A stretch of 64,000 nucleotides of DNA from Aeromicrobium duanguangcaii (GTDB lineage: Bacteria; Actinomycetota; Actinomycetes; Propionibacteriales; Nocardioidaceae), in NCBI RefSeq assembly GCF_024508295.1, contig NZ_CP101990.1, positions 1,488,001 through 1,552,000 of the forward strand, read 5' to 3'. Of this stretch, positions 35,637 through 44,748 are shown piece by piece. The stretch's first letter is position 1; the number at the start of each line of letters is the position of its first letter. Under the pieces are notes generated by a model. It had not been told where the DNA came from. It ran no database searches and was given only the letters and a program-made list of their open reading frames with translations. The position numbers were made by a program, and so were the translations under genes.

Positions 35637-38390
35637 TCAGTGACGCGATGCGTCGCCGAGTGCGTCTCGCAGACCCGCCCGACTGGTGACCCCGAGCTTC
35701 GGGAAGATCCGGTACAGGTGCGCCGACACCGTGCGCGGCGAGACGTAGAGCCGGGCCGCGATCTCGCGGTTGGTCAGGCCGCTCGCGGCCAGTTCGGCGA
35801 CCTCGAGCTCCTGCGGCGTCAACGAGTCCGCGCCGGTCACCGTGGCGGTGCCACGGTTGACGCCAGTCGCGCGCAACTCGGTGGTCGCTCTGCGGGCCCA
35901 CGGCTCCGCGCCCAACCGCTCGAACCCTGCACGGGCGGCGTCGAGCTGCTCGCGCGCGTCACGCAGCCGGCGCAGCCGGCGCAGGCGCTCACCGAAGGCC
36001 AGGCGCACCCTGGCCAGCTCGAACGGCCACGACTCGACACCGGGCAGGGCCAACGCCCGCTCGAACAGCCCGGGCGCCTTGGCGTCGGGGGCCACCATCG
36101 CCACCGCCGCGGCCGTGGTGAACGCGAACCGCGGGGTGATCCGGCCGAGATCGGCCTGCTGCAGGACGGCCGCGTGGTCTCGTGCCTGAGCCGTGCGGCC
36201 CGTGTGGTGCGCTGCCTCCACCAGGTCGAGTCCGCTCCAGAGCGCTTCCGGGTTGTGGGTGCCGAGGCTGCCCGGATCCGTGATGCTCACGGCGTGGGCG
36301 TAGGCGGTCTCGAAATCCCCGTGTGCGAGGGCGGCTTCGGTCAGCGCGTGCCGGGCCCAGTTGGCCACCCATCCGAACTGGCGCGGCTCGGCCCAGTCGA
36401 GCATCGCCCGGCACTGGGCGACGCACGCGTCCCGGTCGCCGCGATTGGCCGCGACGAGCGCCAGGCCGTACAGCGGGCCCCAGGTGTAGAGCCGGTACCC
36501 GAGGTCGGCGCACAGGTCCTCGGCCTCGTGAGCCGCCCGAGCGGCTGCGTCCCAGCGTCCCGACCGGTAGTCATCGAACGCCACCATGGTCAGCGCCAGG
36601 ACCGCCGAGCCGGCGGCGCCACCCTCCCGGCCGTCGTCGACGACGCGGTCCAGCGCGCCTCGGCAGCCGGCCAGACGGTCCACGTTGAAGGCGGCGATCA
36701 CGGTACGGACGATGTGCGCGACGTCCATCGAGTCATCGAGCCCCGCGATGGCCCGATCGAGCTTCTCCAGCGTGGCGGGGGGCACCACCAGCGGGTCGCC
36801 CTGCGCCGCGGCGATCACGACCGCGTCGGTGATCGCGGTTGGGGGGAGGCGCGCGACGATCTCGCGCAGGCTCTCCCAGTAGTCCGCGCGTCCGGCGAAC
36901 TGGCACACGGAGGACAAGGTGTAGACGGCCTGAGTGAGGTCGCCCTCGCATGCTTCCGGCCGATCCAGCGCGGATCGGATCGCATCGGTCAGGAGTTGAT
37001 GGGCCGTCGTGACGTCGGCCTCGCTCGTGAGCAGCAGGTAGCTGGCCGTGACCGCCGCCTGCAACGTCTCGGCCGCCGTCGGGTCGCCGCGCGTCACGTC
37101 GCGCAACAGCCGGGACGCGTCCTCGAGCCGGCCCGTGGAGAATGCCCCGATGAAGGCGGCGTCCGCCAGCCGACGGTTGCGCTGGGTGCGGTCCGGGCTC
37201 AGGTCGGCGGCCCGCATCAGTCGGGTGACGGCTCCGACGACGTCACCGCGCTGGAGCGTGCTGCGAGCACCCGCCTCCACGGCCGCCGCCGTGTCCTCGT
37301 CCGGGCAGAGCGCGGCCTCGGCCAGGTGGTGTCCGCGTCGCTCGGGGTCGGTGAAGACCTCGGCGAGTGCCAGGTTCACGCCGCGGCGTTCCTCGAACGT
37401 CGAGCGGTCGACCATGACGCTCTTGATCAGGGGATGGCGGAAGGTCATGTGGCCCGCCGCGTCATCCACGAGGACGAGACGGGCGAGCTCTGCCGGAGCG
37501 AGGTCGTCGAGGGTGCCGGTCGGGCTGGCTGCGGCGATGACCGCCAGGTCACCGGACCCCTCGAGGGCGGCGAGCAGCATCAGCGAGCGCGTCGCGCTGG
37601 GCAGCACGGCGATCCGGGCGTTGTACAGCGACTTCACCTCGCGCACCGTCCCGTCGACCTGGCCGCCGGTTCCGGTGGGTCCTCGTCCCGCCGAGGCGAA
37701 CTCCAACAGGGCCAGCGGGTTGCCCTGGGCCTCGTGGGCGATCTCGCGGTGCACCCTGATCGGGAGGTGCGCGAACTGGTGAGCCAGCAACTCCAACGAC
37801 TCCGCGTCCTCCAGCGGCGGGACGACGACGTCGCGCCAGCCGGTGCGGTCGAAGAACCCGCAGGCACCGGGACGCGCCGCCGCGAGCACACCGAGCCGGG
37901 TGTCGTCGAGGCGCCGCCCGACGAAGCCGATGACCGCCGCGCTGGCTCGGTCCACCCAGTGCATGTCGTCGATCACCACCAGCAGAGGCGTCTCGTCGGC
38001 GGCCAGGCGGAAGAGAGTCAGGGCGGCGTCGAACACGGCCAATCGGTCGGGGATCGGCGCGGACCCGATGCCCAAGGTCGTCTCGAGGGTCGCGCGGGTC
38101 GCGTCCGGCAGCCGGGGCAACCAGGTGGCGAGCGGGACGACCAGCTGGTGCAGGGCGGAGAAGCTCACGTCGGTCTCGTACTCGACACCGGCGCCATGGA
38201 CGACGCGCGTCCCCTCGGCCTCGGCGGTCGCGACGGCGGCCTGCAGGAGGGTCGACTTCCCGACCCCCGGCTCGCCGGTCAGCAGGAGCGCACCGCCGTC
38301 GACGGCGGACTTGCGCACGAAATCGGTGAGAGCGGCCACCTCGCGCGCGCGTCCCACGAGGCGGGGTGTCGGCAGATGCGCGTTGGCCAT
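35637..38390 (-). CDS. LuxR family ATPase regulator (LAL/MalT-like)
   Basis: A 917-residue transcriptional regulator with an N-terminal STAND-type ATPase and a C-terminal HTH. Walker A is TGEPGVGKST (about residue 40), and Walker B-like VVIDDMHWVD lies near 135. The middle (about 350-840) is helical, TPR-like. The last 65 residues are a LuxR HTH (LTPQELEVAELAASGLTNRE, then SPRTVSAHLYRIFPKLGV). The ATG at 38390 has GGAG close upstream and matches the family N-terminus. It likely controls the two hydrolase genes on the same strand, an inference from adjacency. Confidence 0.9.
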   Translation of the reverse strand: MANAHLPTPRLVGRAREVAALTDFVRKSAVDGGALLLTGEPGVGKSTLLQAAVATAEAEGTRVVHGAGVEYETDVSFSALHQLVVPLATWLPRLPDATRATLETTLGIGSAPIPDRLAVFDAALTLFRLAADETPLLVVIDDMHWVDRASAAVIGFVGRRLDDTRLGVLAAARPGACGFFDRTGWRDVVVPPLEDAESLELLAHQFAHLPIRVHREIAHEAQGNPLALLEFASAGRGPTGTGGQVDGTVREVKSLYNARIAVLPSATRSLMLLAALEGSGDLAVIAAASPTGTLDDLAPAELARLVLVDDAAGHMTFRHPLIKSVMVDRSTFEERRGVNLALAEVFTDPERRGHHLAEAALCPDEDTAAAVEAGARSTLQRGDVVGAVTRLMRAADLSPDRTQRNRRLADAAFIGAFSTGRLEDASRLLRDVTRGDPTAAETLQAAVTASYLLLTSEADVTTAHQLLTDAIRSALDRPEACEGDLTQAVYTLSSVCQFAGRADYWESLREIVARLPPTAITDAVVIAAAQGDPLVVPPATLEKLDRAIAGLDDSMDVAHIVRTVIAAFNVDRLAGCRGALDRVVDDGREGGAAGSAVLALTMVAFDDYRSGRWDAAARAAHEAEDLCADLGYRLYTWGPLYGLALVAANRGDRDACVAQCRAMLDWAEPRQFGWVANWARHALTEAALAHGDFETAYAHAVSITDPGSLGTHNPEALWSGLDLVEAAHHTGRTAQARDHAAVLQQADLGRITPRFAFTTAAAVAMVAPDAKAPGLFERALALPGVESWPFELARVRLAFGERLRRLRRLRDAREQLDAARAGFERLGAEPWARRATTELRATGVNRGTATVTGADSLTPQELEVAELAASGLTNREIAARLYVSPRTVSAHLYRIFPKLGVTSRAGLRDALGDASRH

Positions 38391-38464
38391 GATGCTCCAG
38401 GAGCTGCTGGTCAGTGACCCAAGGCTAGAGGCTCCGGGTCCGCGTCCGCACCCCCTCGTTCGGA

Positions 38465-38911
38465 CTACTGAGACTGAGCCGACGCCTGGCGCACCATCGG
38501 GATGTGGTCGATGCCGGCATCCAGGTAGTGGGGGCCGGAGGTGACGAAGCCGAAGGTGCCGTACCAGTCCTCGAGGTAGGCCTGGGCGCCGATGTGGATC
38601 TCCTCGGTGCCCCAGCGGTCCAGCACCTCGCGCAGCAGCGAGCCCGAGAGTCCCTGCCCGCGCGACTCCTTCAGGGTGGCGACGCGGCCGATCTTGCGGT
38701 GGCCGTCGGCCACGTACGTGCGCAGGTACGACTGGATGATCCCGTCGTCGTCGGCGATCCACAGGTGGACGCAGTCGTCACGCAGGTCGATGCCGTCGAC
38801 GTCGGGCTCGTCGCACTGCTGCTCGACGGCGAAGACGACGTCGCGGATGCGCCAGATCTCGTAGACCTCGCGGGCGGTCAGCTCGGCCGCGGGCCGGACG
38901 GTGATGCTCAC
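38465..38911 (-). CDS. GNAT family acetyltransferase, ElaA-like
   Basis: A 148-residue GNAT of the ElaA group. AREVYEIWRIRDVVFAVEQQ is the typical opening, the acetyl-CoA loop is ESRGQGLSGSLL, and the end includes YGTFGFVTSGPHYLDAGIDH. The GTG start at 38911 overlaps the TGA of the DNA glycosylase gene (GTGA), so it is the last gene of the zinc operon strand. The acceptor is unknown. Confidence 0.85.
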   Translation of the reverse strand: MSITVRPAAELTAREVYEIWRIRDVVFAVEQQCDEPDVDGIDLRDDCVHLWIADDDGIIQSYLRTYVADGHRKIGRVATLKESRGQGLSGSLLREVLDRWGTEEIHIGAQAYLEDWYGTFGFVTSGPHYLDAGIDHIPMVRQASAQSQ

Positions 38912-39768
38912 GCGTCGACTGTAGTGAGCAGTCCCTCGACCAGCTCGAGCAACCGGGCGCGCAGCGGAGCGGCGGCCTCGGTGAACCCGCGCTGGCGGCG
39001 GACGTACTCGGCCTTGCCCTCGGGCGTCTCGATCGCGATCGGCTCGTAGCCCAGGTCGGACAGGTCGTAGGGCGAGGCCATCATGTCGACCTCGCGCACG
39101 GCCAGCGCCAGCTCGAACGTGTCGAGCACGATCGTGGCCTCGGCGAACGGCAGCAACCGGAAGGCGATCCGGTACAGGTCCATCGTGGCGTGCAGGCAGC
39201 CCGGCTGCTCCCACTCCAGCTGGTGCTCGCGGCCCAGCTCCTCGATGTTGAGTGGTCGCGCCTCGTCGGTGAAGAACCGGAACGCGTCGACGTGGGTGCA
39301 CGTCAGCTTGTGCGACTCGACGACCTCGTCGGTGCCGGCGGCGCCCAGGCGCAGGGGAGCGGGGTGGCGGCGGTCGTCGGCGTCGCGGTAGACCATCGCC
39401 CACTCGTGCAGGCCGAAGCAGCCGGTGCGGGCGGGACGCGACGCGGTGCGTGAGAGCAGGTCGTGGGTCCACTTCAGGCCCGGCAACCGCTTCCCGAGCC
39501 GAGCCTCATCGACCGAGGCGACGCCGTCGACCTCGACGTAGGCACCCCGCGCCGCGTACTCCGGCGCGTCGGCCAGACCCACGCCGAGTCCGGGGTGCCA
39601 GCGCTCGAGCTGACCGGGGGAGAGGTTGTAGTACTCGAACAGGAAGTCCGCGACGGGGTGCTTCTCGCCGTCGGCACGCCGCGCCAGGTGCGGGCGCGTG
39701 TGGACCTGCGCCCGCTTGCGGTGCGCCTCGGCCAGCGGCAGCCACTCGGAGCGGCTCAGGACCTGCAT
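38908..39768 (-). CDS. Putative 3-methyladenine DNA glycosylase
   Basis: A 286-residue protein starting MQVLSRSEWLPLAEAHRKRA. It matches what I recall of actinobacterial proteins annotated as 3-methyladenine DNA glycosylase, with the conserved GEKHPVADFLFEYYNLSPGQ and ERWHPGLGVGL segments near the N-terminus. It has no HhH-GPD or AlkA motif, so the enzymatic call rests on family memory. It begins inside the 3' end of zur (overlap 13 bases) and its stop overlaps the next gene, so it is translated from the zinc operon message. Confidence 0.6.
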   Translation of the reverse strand: MQVLSRSEWLPLAEAHRKRAQVHTRPHLARRADGEKHPVADFLFEYYNLSPGQLERWHPGLGVGLADAPEYAARGAYVEVDGVASVDEARLGKRLPGLKWTHDLLSRTASRPARTGCFGLHEWAMVYRDADDRRHPAPLRLGAAGTDEVVESHKLTCTHVDAFRFFTDEARPLNIEELGREHQLEWEQPGCLHATMDLYRIAFRLLPFAEATIVLDTFELALAVREVDMMASPYDLSDLGYEPIAIETPEGKAEYVRRQRGFTEAAAPLRARLLELVEGLLTTVDA

Positions 39769-40145
39769 GATCCGCAGGTGCCGAAGATCTCGAGCGTGTG
39801 CGAGACGTCGGCGAAGCCGTTCTCCTCGGCCACGCGGTCGGCCCAGCGCTCGACCGTCGGGCCCTCGACCTCGACCGTGCGGCCGCAGTCGCGGCACACC
39901 AGGTGGTGGTGATGGCCGTGACTGCACTGGCGGTACAGCGTTTCACCGTCGTCGGAGCGCAGCGCATCGATCTCGTCGGCGTCCGCCAACGCCTGCAGCG
40001 TCCGGTACACCGTCGACAGGCCCACGTTCTCGCCACGGGAGGCCAGCATCGCGTGGATCTGCTGCGCCGAGCTGAACCCGTCGAGGTCCTCCATGAGGTC
40101 CGCGACGGCGCGACGCTGACGGGTGTTGCGGGGGGCCTCAACCAC
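39756..40145 (-). CDS. zur: Fur-family zinc regulator Zur
   Basis: A 129-residue Fur-family repressor. A winged helix spans about residues 5-75 (FSSAQQIHAMLASRGENVGL, then STVYRTLQAL). The metal-binding dimer domain contains CSHGHHHHLVCRDCG and a final CGSC pair, the structural zinc site. GTG 40145 is fixed by a strong AGGAGG six bases upstream; it overlaps the end of the permease gene. Position in the znu operon supports Zur over Fur. It would repress the operon through the palindromes upstream of znuA. Confidence 0.93.
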   Translation of the reverse strand: MVEAPRNTRQRRAVADLMEDLDGFSSAQQIHAMLASRGENVGLSTVYRTLQALADADEIDALRSDDGETLYRQCSHGHHHHLVCRDCGRTVEVEGPTVERWADRVAEENGFADVSHTLEIFGTCGSCRS

Positions 40146-40968
40146 GGGGTGCCTCCTGGCGGGTGCGGATGTGCGACAGCGCATGGACCAGCGCGGTGAC
40201 GACGAAGACGCCCAGCGCGATCACCACGATCGTCGGCCCCGGCTGGGTGTCGATCTGGTAGCTGACCAACAGGCCCGCGACCGCAGCGAACAGACCGATC
40301 GCCATGGCTGCGAGGTGGGTCGAGCGGAAGCTGCGGGTGACCTGTTGGGCCGCCGCCACCGGAACCACCATCAGGGCCGACACCAGCAGCAGCCCGACGG
40401 TGCGCATCGCGACGGTGATCGTCACGGCCGCCAGGACCGCGATGAGCATGCCGTACAGGCGCACCGGGATGCCCATGACGCGCGCCTGCGCCTCGTCCTG
40501 GCACAGGGCGAACAGCTGGGGTCGCAGGGTGATCGTCGTCGCGACGACGACGATCCCGAGCACCGCCACGATCGTCAGATCGGTCGGGCTCATCGTGATG
40601 ATCGAGCCGAACAGGTACTGGTTCAGGGCGGCGGCGGACTCGTCGGCGAGGTTCGCCAGCAGGACGCCACCCGCGATGCCGCCGTAGAACAGCATGGCCA
40701 GCGCCAAGTCGCCGCTGGTGCGGCCGACGCTGCGCAGCACCTCGAGCAGGATCGCCCCGGCGACGGCCACGATGATCGCCGTCGTCAACGGCGCGATGCC
40801 GGTGAGCATGCCCAGCGCGACGCCGGTCAGCGCCACGTGGCCCAGGCCGTCGCCGAGGAGGGCCAGCCGGCGCTGCACGATGAAGGTGCCGACAGCCGGG
40901 GCCGACAGCCCGGTGATGATCGCCGCGGCCAGCGCGTACTGCATGAAGGGGTAGGACAGGACGCTCAT
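40138..40968 (-). CDS. znuB: Zinc ABC transporter permease
   Basis: A 276-residue membrane subunit of the ABC-3 family with about eight membrane segments. It starts MSVLSYPFMQYALAAAIITG, the usual N-terminus of ZnuB-type permeases, and has the GDGLGHVALTGVALG loop that contacts the ATPase. Its start overlaps the znuC stop by 4 bases, and its stop overlaps the zur start. It moves Zn2+ across the cytoplasmic membrane. Confidence 0.93.
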   Translation of the reverse strand: MSVLSYPFMQYALAAAIITGLSAPAVGTFIVQRRLALLGDGLGHVALTGVALGMLTGIAPLTTAIIVAVAGAILLEVLRSVGRTSGDLALAMLFYGGIAGGVLLANLADESAAALNQYLFGSIITMSPTDLTIVAVLGIVVVATTITLRPQLFALCQDEAQARVMGIPVRLYGMLIAVLAAVTITVAMRTVGLLLVSALMVVPVAAAQQVTRSFRSTHLAAMAIGLFAAVAGLLVSYQIDTQPGPTIVVIALGVFVVTALVHALSHIRTRQEAPRG

Positions 40969-41744
40969 GCGTCGCCTCCCGGGAGCGGGCCCTGCGAGGG
41001 CACGGGGCGCGTCACGGCGGGCTCGCTGCTGTGCGCGTGGTCATGGGCGTGGTCGTGGGTGCCCGGACCCTGGGCCGGACCCTCGTACTCCACGAGTCCG
41101 GCGTCGAGGTGGACCGCTCGGTCGACCAGCGGCGCCAGCGGGCCGAGCTCGTGCGCGACCATGACGATCGCGGTGCCGCGCTGGTCGAGCTCGCCCAGCA
41201 GGTCGGCGAACACCTCGGCGCTGTGCGCGTCGATGCCGGCCATGGGCTCGTCCATGACCACCAGGTCGGGATCGGCGACCAGAGCACGGGCGATGTGCGC
41301 CCGCTGCTGCTGCCCGCCGGACAGGTGGGTGATCGGCCGCTTGGCGAGCCGGGCCAGGCCGACGCGCTCGATCATCTCGGCGGCAGCCGCACGGTCGGCG
41401 CGCGTCGGCCAGCCGAAGCGGGGGCGGCGGGACAGGGCGCCGCTGACGACGACCTCGGTCACGGTGGCCGGCACGCCGGAGAAGACCTCGGGACGCTGCG
41501 CCATGTACCCGACGCGCTGGTGGTCGTGGAAGCGGTCGAGCGGGGTGCCGAACAGCTCGATCGAGCCGCGGTGCGGGATCAGCCCGACGAGCGCACGCAC
41601 GAGGGTCGACTTGCCCGAGCCGTTGGCGCCCAGGATGGTCACGAACTCACCGGGCATGACCCGCAGGTCGACCCCGCGCAGCACGGGGGTGCCGGCGAGG
41701 TCGACGGTGACGCCGCTGGCGTCGATGACGGGGGTGGTGGTCAT
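40965..41744 (-). CDS. znuC: Zinc ABC transporter ATP-binding protein
   Basis: A 259-residue ATPase. Walker A GANGSGKST lies near residue 40, the signature is LSGGQQQR, and Walker B is LVVMDEPMAGID followed by the switch His in VAHEL. The C-terminal tail is His-rich (DHAHDHAHSS), as in zinc transporters. Both ends overlap neighbours (znuA and znuB) by 4 bases, giving tight translational coupling. Confidence 0.93.
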   Translation of the reverse strand: MTTTPVIDASGVTVDLAGTPVLRGVDLRVMPGEFVTILGANGSGKSTLVRALVGLIPHRGSIELFGTPLDRFHDHQRVGYMAQRPEVFSGVPATVTEVVVSGALSRRPRFGWPTRADRAAAAEMIERVGLARLAKRPITHLSGGQQQRAHIARALVADPDLVVMDEPMAGIDAHSAEVFADLLGELDQRGTAIVMVAHELGPLAPLVDRAVHLDAGLVEYEGPAQGPGTHDHAHDHAHSSEPAVTRPVPSQGPLPGGDA

Positions 41745-42667
41745 GCGCAGCCGTTCGCCTTCTGCAGCGCGGCCAGGTTCTGTCGCATGAGGGAAACGTA
41801 GTCCTCGTCGGCGGTCTCGTCCGAGAGGCCCTCGATCGGATCGAGCACCGCGGTGGTGACACCGGTCTCGCGGGCGACGGTCTCGGCCAGCGCCGAGGAG
41901 GCCAGTCGCTCCGTGAAGATCGTGGTGATGCCGTCGCGCTTCACCAGATCGGTGATCTCGGCCAGCGCCGCGCTCGACGGCTCGGCCGTCGGGTCGATGC
42001 CGCTAATCGCGATCTGCTCCAGGTCGTAGGCGTGGGCGAGGTAGGCGAAGGCCGCGTGCGAGGTCACGAAGTCGTCGCGCTCGCAGTCGGCCAGACCGGT
42101 CGTGAAGTCGGCGTTCAGCTCCTCGAGCTCGGCGACGAGCGCGTCGGTGTTGGCCTCGAACTCGTCACGGCGCTCGGGGTCGGCGGCGATGAGGGCGTCG
42201 CGGACGTGGCCGGCGGCCGTGATCATGTTCTCCGGGTCGAGCCAGACGTGGGGATCGTCGCCGCCGTGACCATGGCCGTGGTCGTCCTCGTGCTCGTCGG
42301 CGTCCTCGCCCTCATGGAGTTCGGGCACGCCCGCGGCGATGTTCACCGTGGTGTCGGCGGGACGATCCGCGTCCTCCAGCGCCTTGTCCACGGCGGGCTG
42401 GAAGTGGTCGAGGTAGACGACGACGTCGGCCTCGTTGACCTTGACGACCTGCTTGGCCGTGAGCTCCAGGTCGTGCGCCTCGACGCCGGGGGAGGTGAGC
42501 GTCGTGACCTGCACGTCGTCCCCGCCGACCCGCTCGGCCAGGAACGCCGCGGGGTAGAAGGACGCGACGACCTGGGTGCGGCCGTCGTCCTTCGCCTCGG
42601 TGCCGCAGGCGGTCAGGGACAGGCCGGCGGCCAGGCAGGCCGCGGCGACGAGGGGAAGACGCTTCAT
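41741..42667 (-). CDS. znuA: Zinc ABC transporter substrate-binding lipoprotein
   Basis: A 308-residue cluster A-I binding protein. The signal peptide MKRLPLVAAACLAAGL ends in the lipobox LTAC, so it is anchored outside the membrane. A His-rich loop (EDDHGHGHGGDD) follows the first lobe, typical of zinc carriers, and metal-ligand His/Glu/Asp residues are spread across both lobes. An upstream ATG in the same frame (42682) would add five residues, but those codons coincide with a Zur-box-like palindrome. No ribosome site is seen, so leaderless translation is possible. Confidence 0.92.
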   Translation of the reverse strand: MKRLPLVAAACLAAGLSLTACGTEAKDDGRTQVVASFYPAAFLAERVGGDDVQVTTLTSPGVEAHDLELTAKQVVKVNEADVVVYLDHFQPAVDKALEDADRPADTTVNIAAGVPELHEGEDADEHEDDHGHGHGGDDPHVWLDPENMITAAGHVRDALIAADPERRDEFEANTDALVAELEELNADFTTGLADCERDDFVTSHAAFAYLAHAYDLEQIAISGIDPTAEPSSAALAEITDLVKRDGITTIFTERLASSALAETVARETGVTTAVLDPIEGLSDETADEDYVSLMRQNLAALQKANGCA

Positions 42668-42682
42668 GGGAATCATTTTCAT
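42668..42682 (-). promoter_or_regulatory. Zur box-like site 1
   Basis: TGAAAATGATTCCCA on the minus strand; the left half matches the actinobacterial Zur consensus TGAAAATGATTTTCA exactly. It directly abuts the znuA start codon. Confidence 0.6.
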
Positions 42683-42689
42683 CTGTGCT

Positions 42690-42704
42690 GAGAACCGTTG
42701 TCAA
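42690..42704. promoter_or_regulatory. Zur box-like site 2
   Basis: TGACAACGGTTCTCA (minus strand) is palindromic at TGA-x-AAC-x-GTT-x-TCA, fitting the family consensus TGAxAACxxTTxTCA. It lies 8 bases upstream of site 1, about 100 bases from the divergent glyS start. Confidence 0.7.
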
Positions 42705-42802
42705 ATCGCGCTGCGGTAGAGTGGGCGGTTGACCTCGGGCGCGCCTCGTCACGACGATGCGCATCGGCCCGCCGACATCCAGCCGGACAGGAATTCCCCT
42801 CC

Positions 42803-44188
42803 ATGGCCTCAGTCATCGACACCGTCATCAGCCTGTGCAAGCGCCGCGGCTTCGTCTACCAGTGCGGCGAGATCTACGGCGGCACCCGCTCCGCCTGGGA
42901 CTACGGGCCGCTGGGCGTCGAGCTCAAGGAGAACGTCAAGCGTCAGTGGTGGCGCTCGATGGTCCAGAGCCGTGACGACGTCGTCGGTCTCGACTCCTCG
43001 GTGATCCTGCCCACGCAGGTCTGGGAGGCCTCCGGTCACCTCAACGCCTTCGTCGACCCGCTGGTCGAGTGCCTGAACTGCCACAAGCGCTACCGCCAGG
43101 ACCACCTGCAGGAGGCGTACGCCGAGAAGCACAACGTCGATGACCCCGACACCGTCGAGATGTCGGTCCTCGTGTGCGCGAACTGCGGCACCCGCGGCGA
43201 GTGGACCGAGCCGCGCATGTTCAACGGCCTGCTCAAGACGTTCCTCGGCCCCGTCGAGTCCGAGGAGGGCCTGCACTACCTGCGCCCCGAGACGGCCCAG
43301 GGCATCTTCGTGAACTTCGCCCAGGTCATGAACTCCTCGCGCAAGAAGCCCCCGTTCGGCATCGGCCAGATCGGCAAGAGCTTCCGCAACGAGATCACGC
43401 CCGGCAACTTCATCTTCCGCACCCGCGAGTTCGAGCAGATGGAGATGGAGTTCTTCGTCAAGCCGGGCGAGGACGAGGAGTGGCACCAGTACTGGATCGA
43501 CACGCGCCTGAAGTGGTACACGGACCTGGGCGTCAACCCCGACAACCTGCGCCTCTTCGAGCACCCGGCCGAGAAGCTCTCGCACTACTCCAAGCGCACG
43601 GTCGACATCGAGTACCGCTTCGGCTTCGCCGGCTCGGAGTTCGGTGAGCTCGAGGGTGTCGCCAACCGCACCGACTTCGACCTGTCGACGCACGCCAAGC
43701 ACTCGGGCCAGGACCTGTCGTACTTCGACCAGGCCAACAACGAGCGCTGGACGCCGTACGTCATCGAGCCGGCAGCGGGCGTGAACCGCTCCCTGATGGC
43801 CTTCCTGGTCGACGCGTACACCGAGGACGAGGCCCCCAACTCCAAGGGCGGCGTGGACAAGCGCACCGTCCTGCGCCTGGACCCGCGTCTCTCGCCGGTC
43901 AAGGCCGCCGTGCTGCCGCTGTCGCGCAACGAGGCGCTGTCGCCGAAGGCGCGCGACCTCGCGGCCGAGCTGCGGCAGAACTGGAACGTCGACTTCGACG
44001 ATTCGCAGGCGATCGGCAAGCGCTACCGCCGCCAGGACGAGATCGGCACGCCGTACTGCATCACGGTCGACTTCGACACCCTCGAGGACGATGCCGTGAC
44101 GATCCGCGAGCGCGACTCGATGTCGCAGGAGCGGATCGCCCTGGACCAGGTCAGCGGCTACCTGGCGTCGCGCCTCGTCGGTTGCTGA
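42803..44188 (+). CDS. glyS: Glycine-tRNA ligase (dimeric type)
   Basis: A 461-residue class II aminoacyl-tRNA synthetase of the alpha2 type that charges tRNA-Gly. The N-terminus ([20 protein letters not shown]) and [16 protein letters not shown] are characteristic. Zinc-type cysteine pairs occur in CLNCHKRY and CANCGTRG. Class II motif 2 is seen as RNEITPGNF followed by [10 protein letters not shown], and motif 3 near the C-terminus. The C-terminal anticodon-binding domain follows (about 350-461). AGGA stands about nine bases before the ATG. Divergent from the zinc operon. Confidence 0.95.
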   Translation: MASVIDTVISLCKRRGFVYQCGEIYGGTRSAWDYGPLGVELKENVKRQWWRSMVQSRDDVVGLDSSVILPTQVWEASGHLNAFVDPLVECLNCHKRYRQDHLQEAYAEKHNVDDPDTVEMSVLVCANCGTRGEWTEPRMFNGLLKTFLGPVESEEGLHYLRPETAQGIFVNFAQVMNSSRKKPPFGIGQIGKSFRNEITPGNFIFRTREFEQMEMEFFVKPGEDEEWHQYWIDTRLKWYTDLGVNPDNLRLFEHPAEKLSHYSKRTVDIEYRFGFAGSEFGELEGVANRTDFDLSTHAKHSGQDLSYFDQANNERWTPYVIEPAAGVNRSLMAFLVDAYTEDEAPNSKGGVDKRTVLRLDPRLSPVKAAVLPLSRNEALSPKARDLAAELRQNWNVDFDDSQAIGKRYRRQDEIGTPYCITVDFDTLEDDAVTIRERDSMSQERIALDQVSGYLASRLVGC

Positions 44189-44190
44189 CC

Positions 44191-44748
44191 ATGCGTGCGC
44201 TGGCCGCCGCCGTCCTGCTGTTCGCGCTGACCGCGTGCTCCGGCGGGGACACCGAGAAGTCGTCGGACTCGACGGCCGGCTTAAAGGTGCCCGCCGGGAT
44301 CACGCTGTCCGAGCCCGGCACCGAGAAGAAGGTCGGCGAGAGCCTCGCGATCGGGTACCCGTCTGCCGATGACGAGGCCGGCACCGCGCTGGCGCTCGGC
44401 GTCACGCGGGTCGACAAGGCGCCGCGTCGCGATCTGTCGCTCTACCGGATCCCGGCCGGGATGCAGCCGTACTACGTGCGCGTCATGGTCGGGAACCGTG
44501 GACCGGCCGAGGCTTCGTTCCCCGAGGGTCTGCCGTGGTGGCTGCATGTCGCCGGCGACACCCTGACGCCCGCGACCGCGGTGCCCGGCAGGTTCGCCAA
44601 GTGCGCACCGCCGAAGGTCGGTCGCACCCTGGCGGCCGGCGCCACGGCCAAGGGCTGCCTGCTGTTCCTCGTTCCGCGAGGCACGGCAGTCGAGTCCGTC
44701 GACTTCCAGCCCGGCGGCGTCACGACGGCGGTCCGATGGCGACCATGA
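44191..44748 (+). CDS. Lipoprotein, hypothetical
   Basis: A 185-residue secreted lipoprotein. MRALAAAVLLFALTACSGGD has a short signal and lipobox LTAC with Cys at about residue 16. The mature part is beta-rich, with one Cys pair (AKCAPP and KGCLLF) likely disulfide-linked, and resembles small actinobacterial DUF4352-like or immunoglobulin-like lipoproteins in layout. It begins 2 bases after glyS and overlaps dusB (ATGA), so it is in that operon. Role unknown. Confidence 0.8.
   Translation: MRALAAAVLLFALTACSGGDTEKSSDSTAGLKVPAGITLSEPGTEKKVGESLAIGYPSADDEAGTALALGVTRVDKAPRRDLSLYRIPAGMQPYYVRVMVGNRGPAEASFPEGLPWWLHVAGDTLTPATAVPGRFAKCAPPKVGRTLAAGATAKGCLLFLVPRGTAVESVDFQPGGVTTAVRWRP

Noticed and set aside
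35640..38417. 925-codon open frame opposite the LuxR regulator
   Set aside because: Shadow frame produced by high GC in the real gene; low-complexity peptide.
41017..41080. His-rich tract in znuC as a repeat element
   Set aside because: It is the coding tail DHAHDHAH of the ATPase, normal for zinc transporters.
42698..42723. TTGTCA and TAGAGT as a glyS promoter
   Set aside because: Spacing of 13 bases is too short for a standard promoter pair; not claimed.
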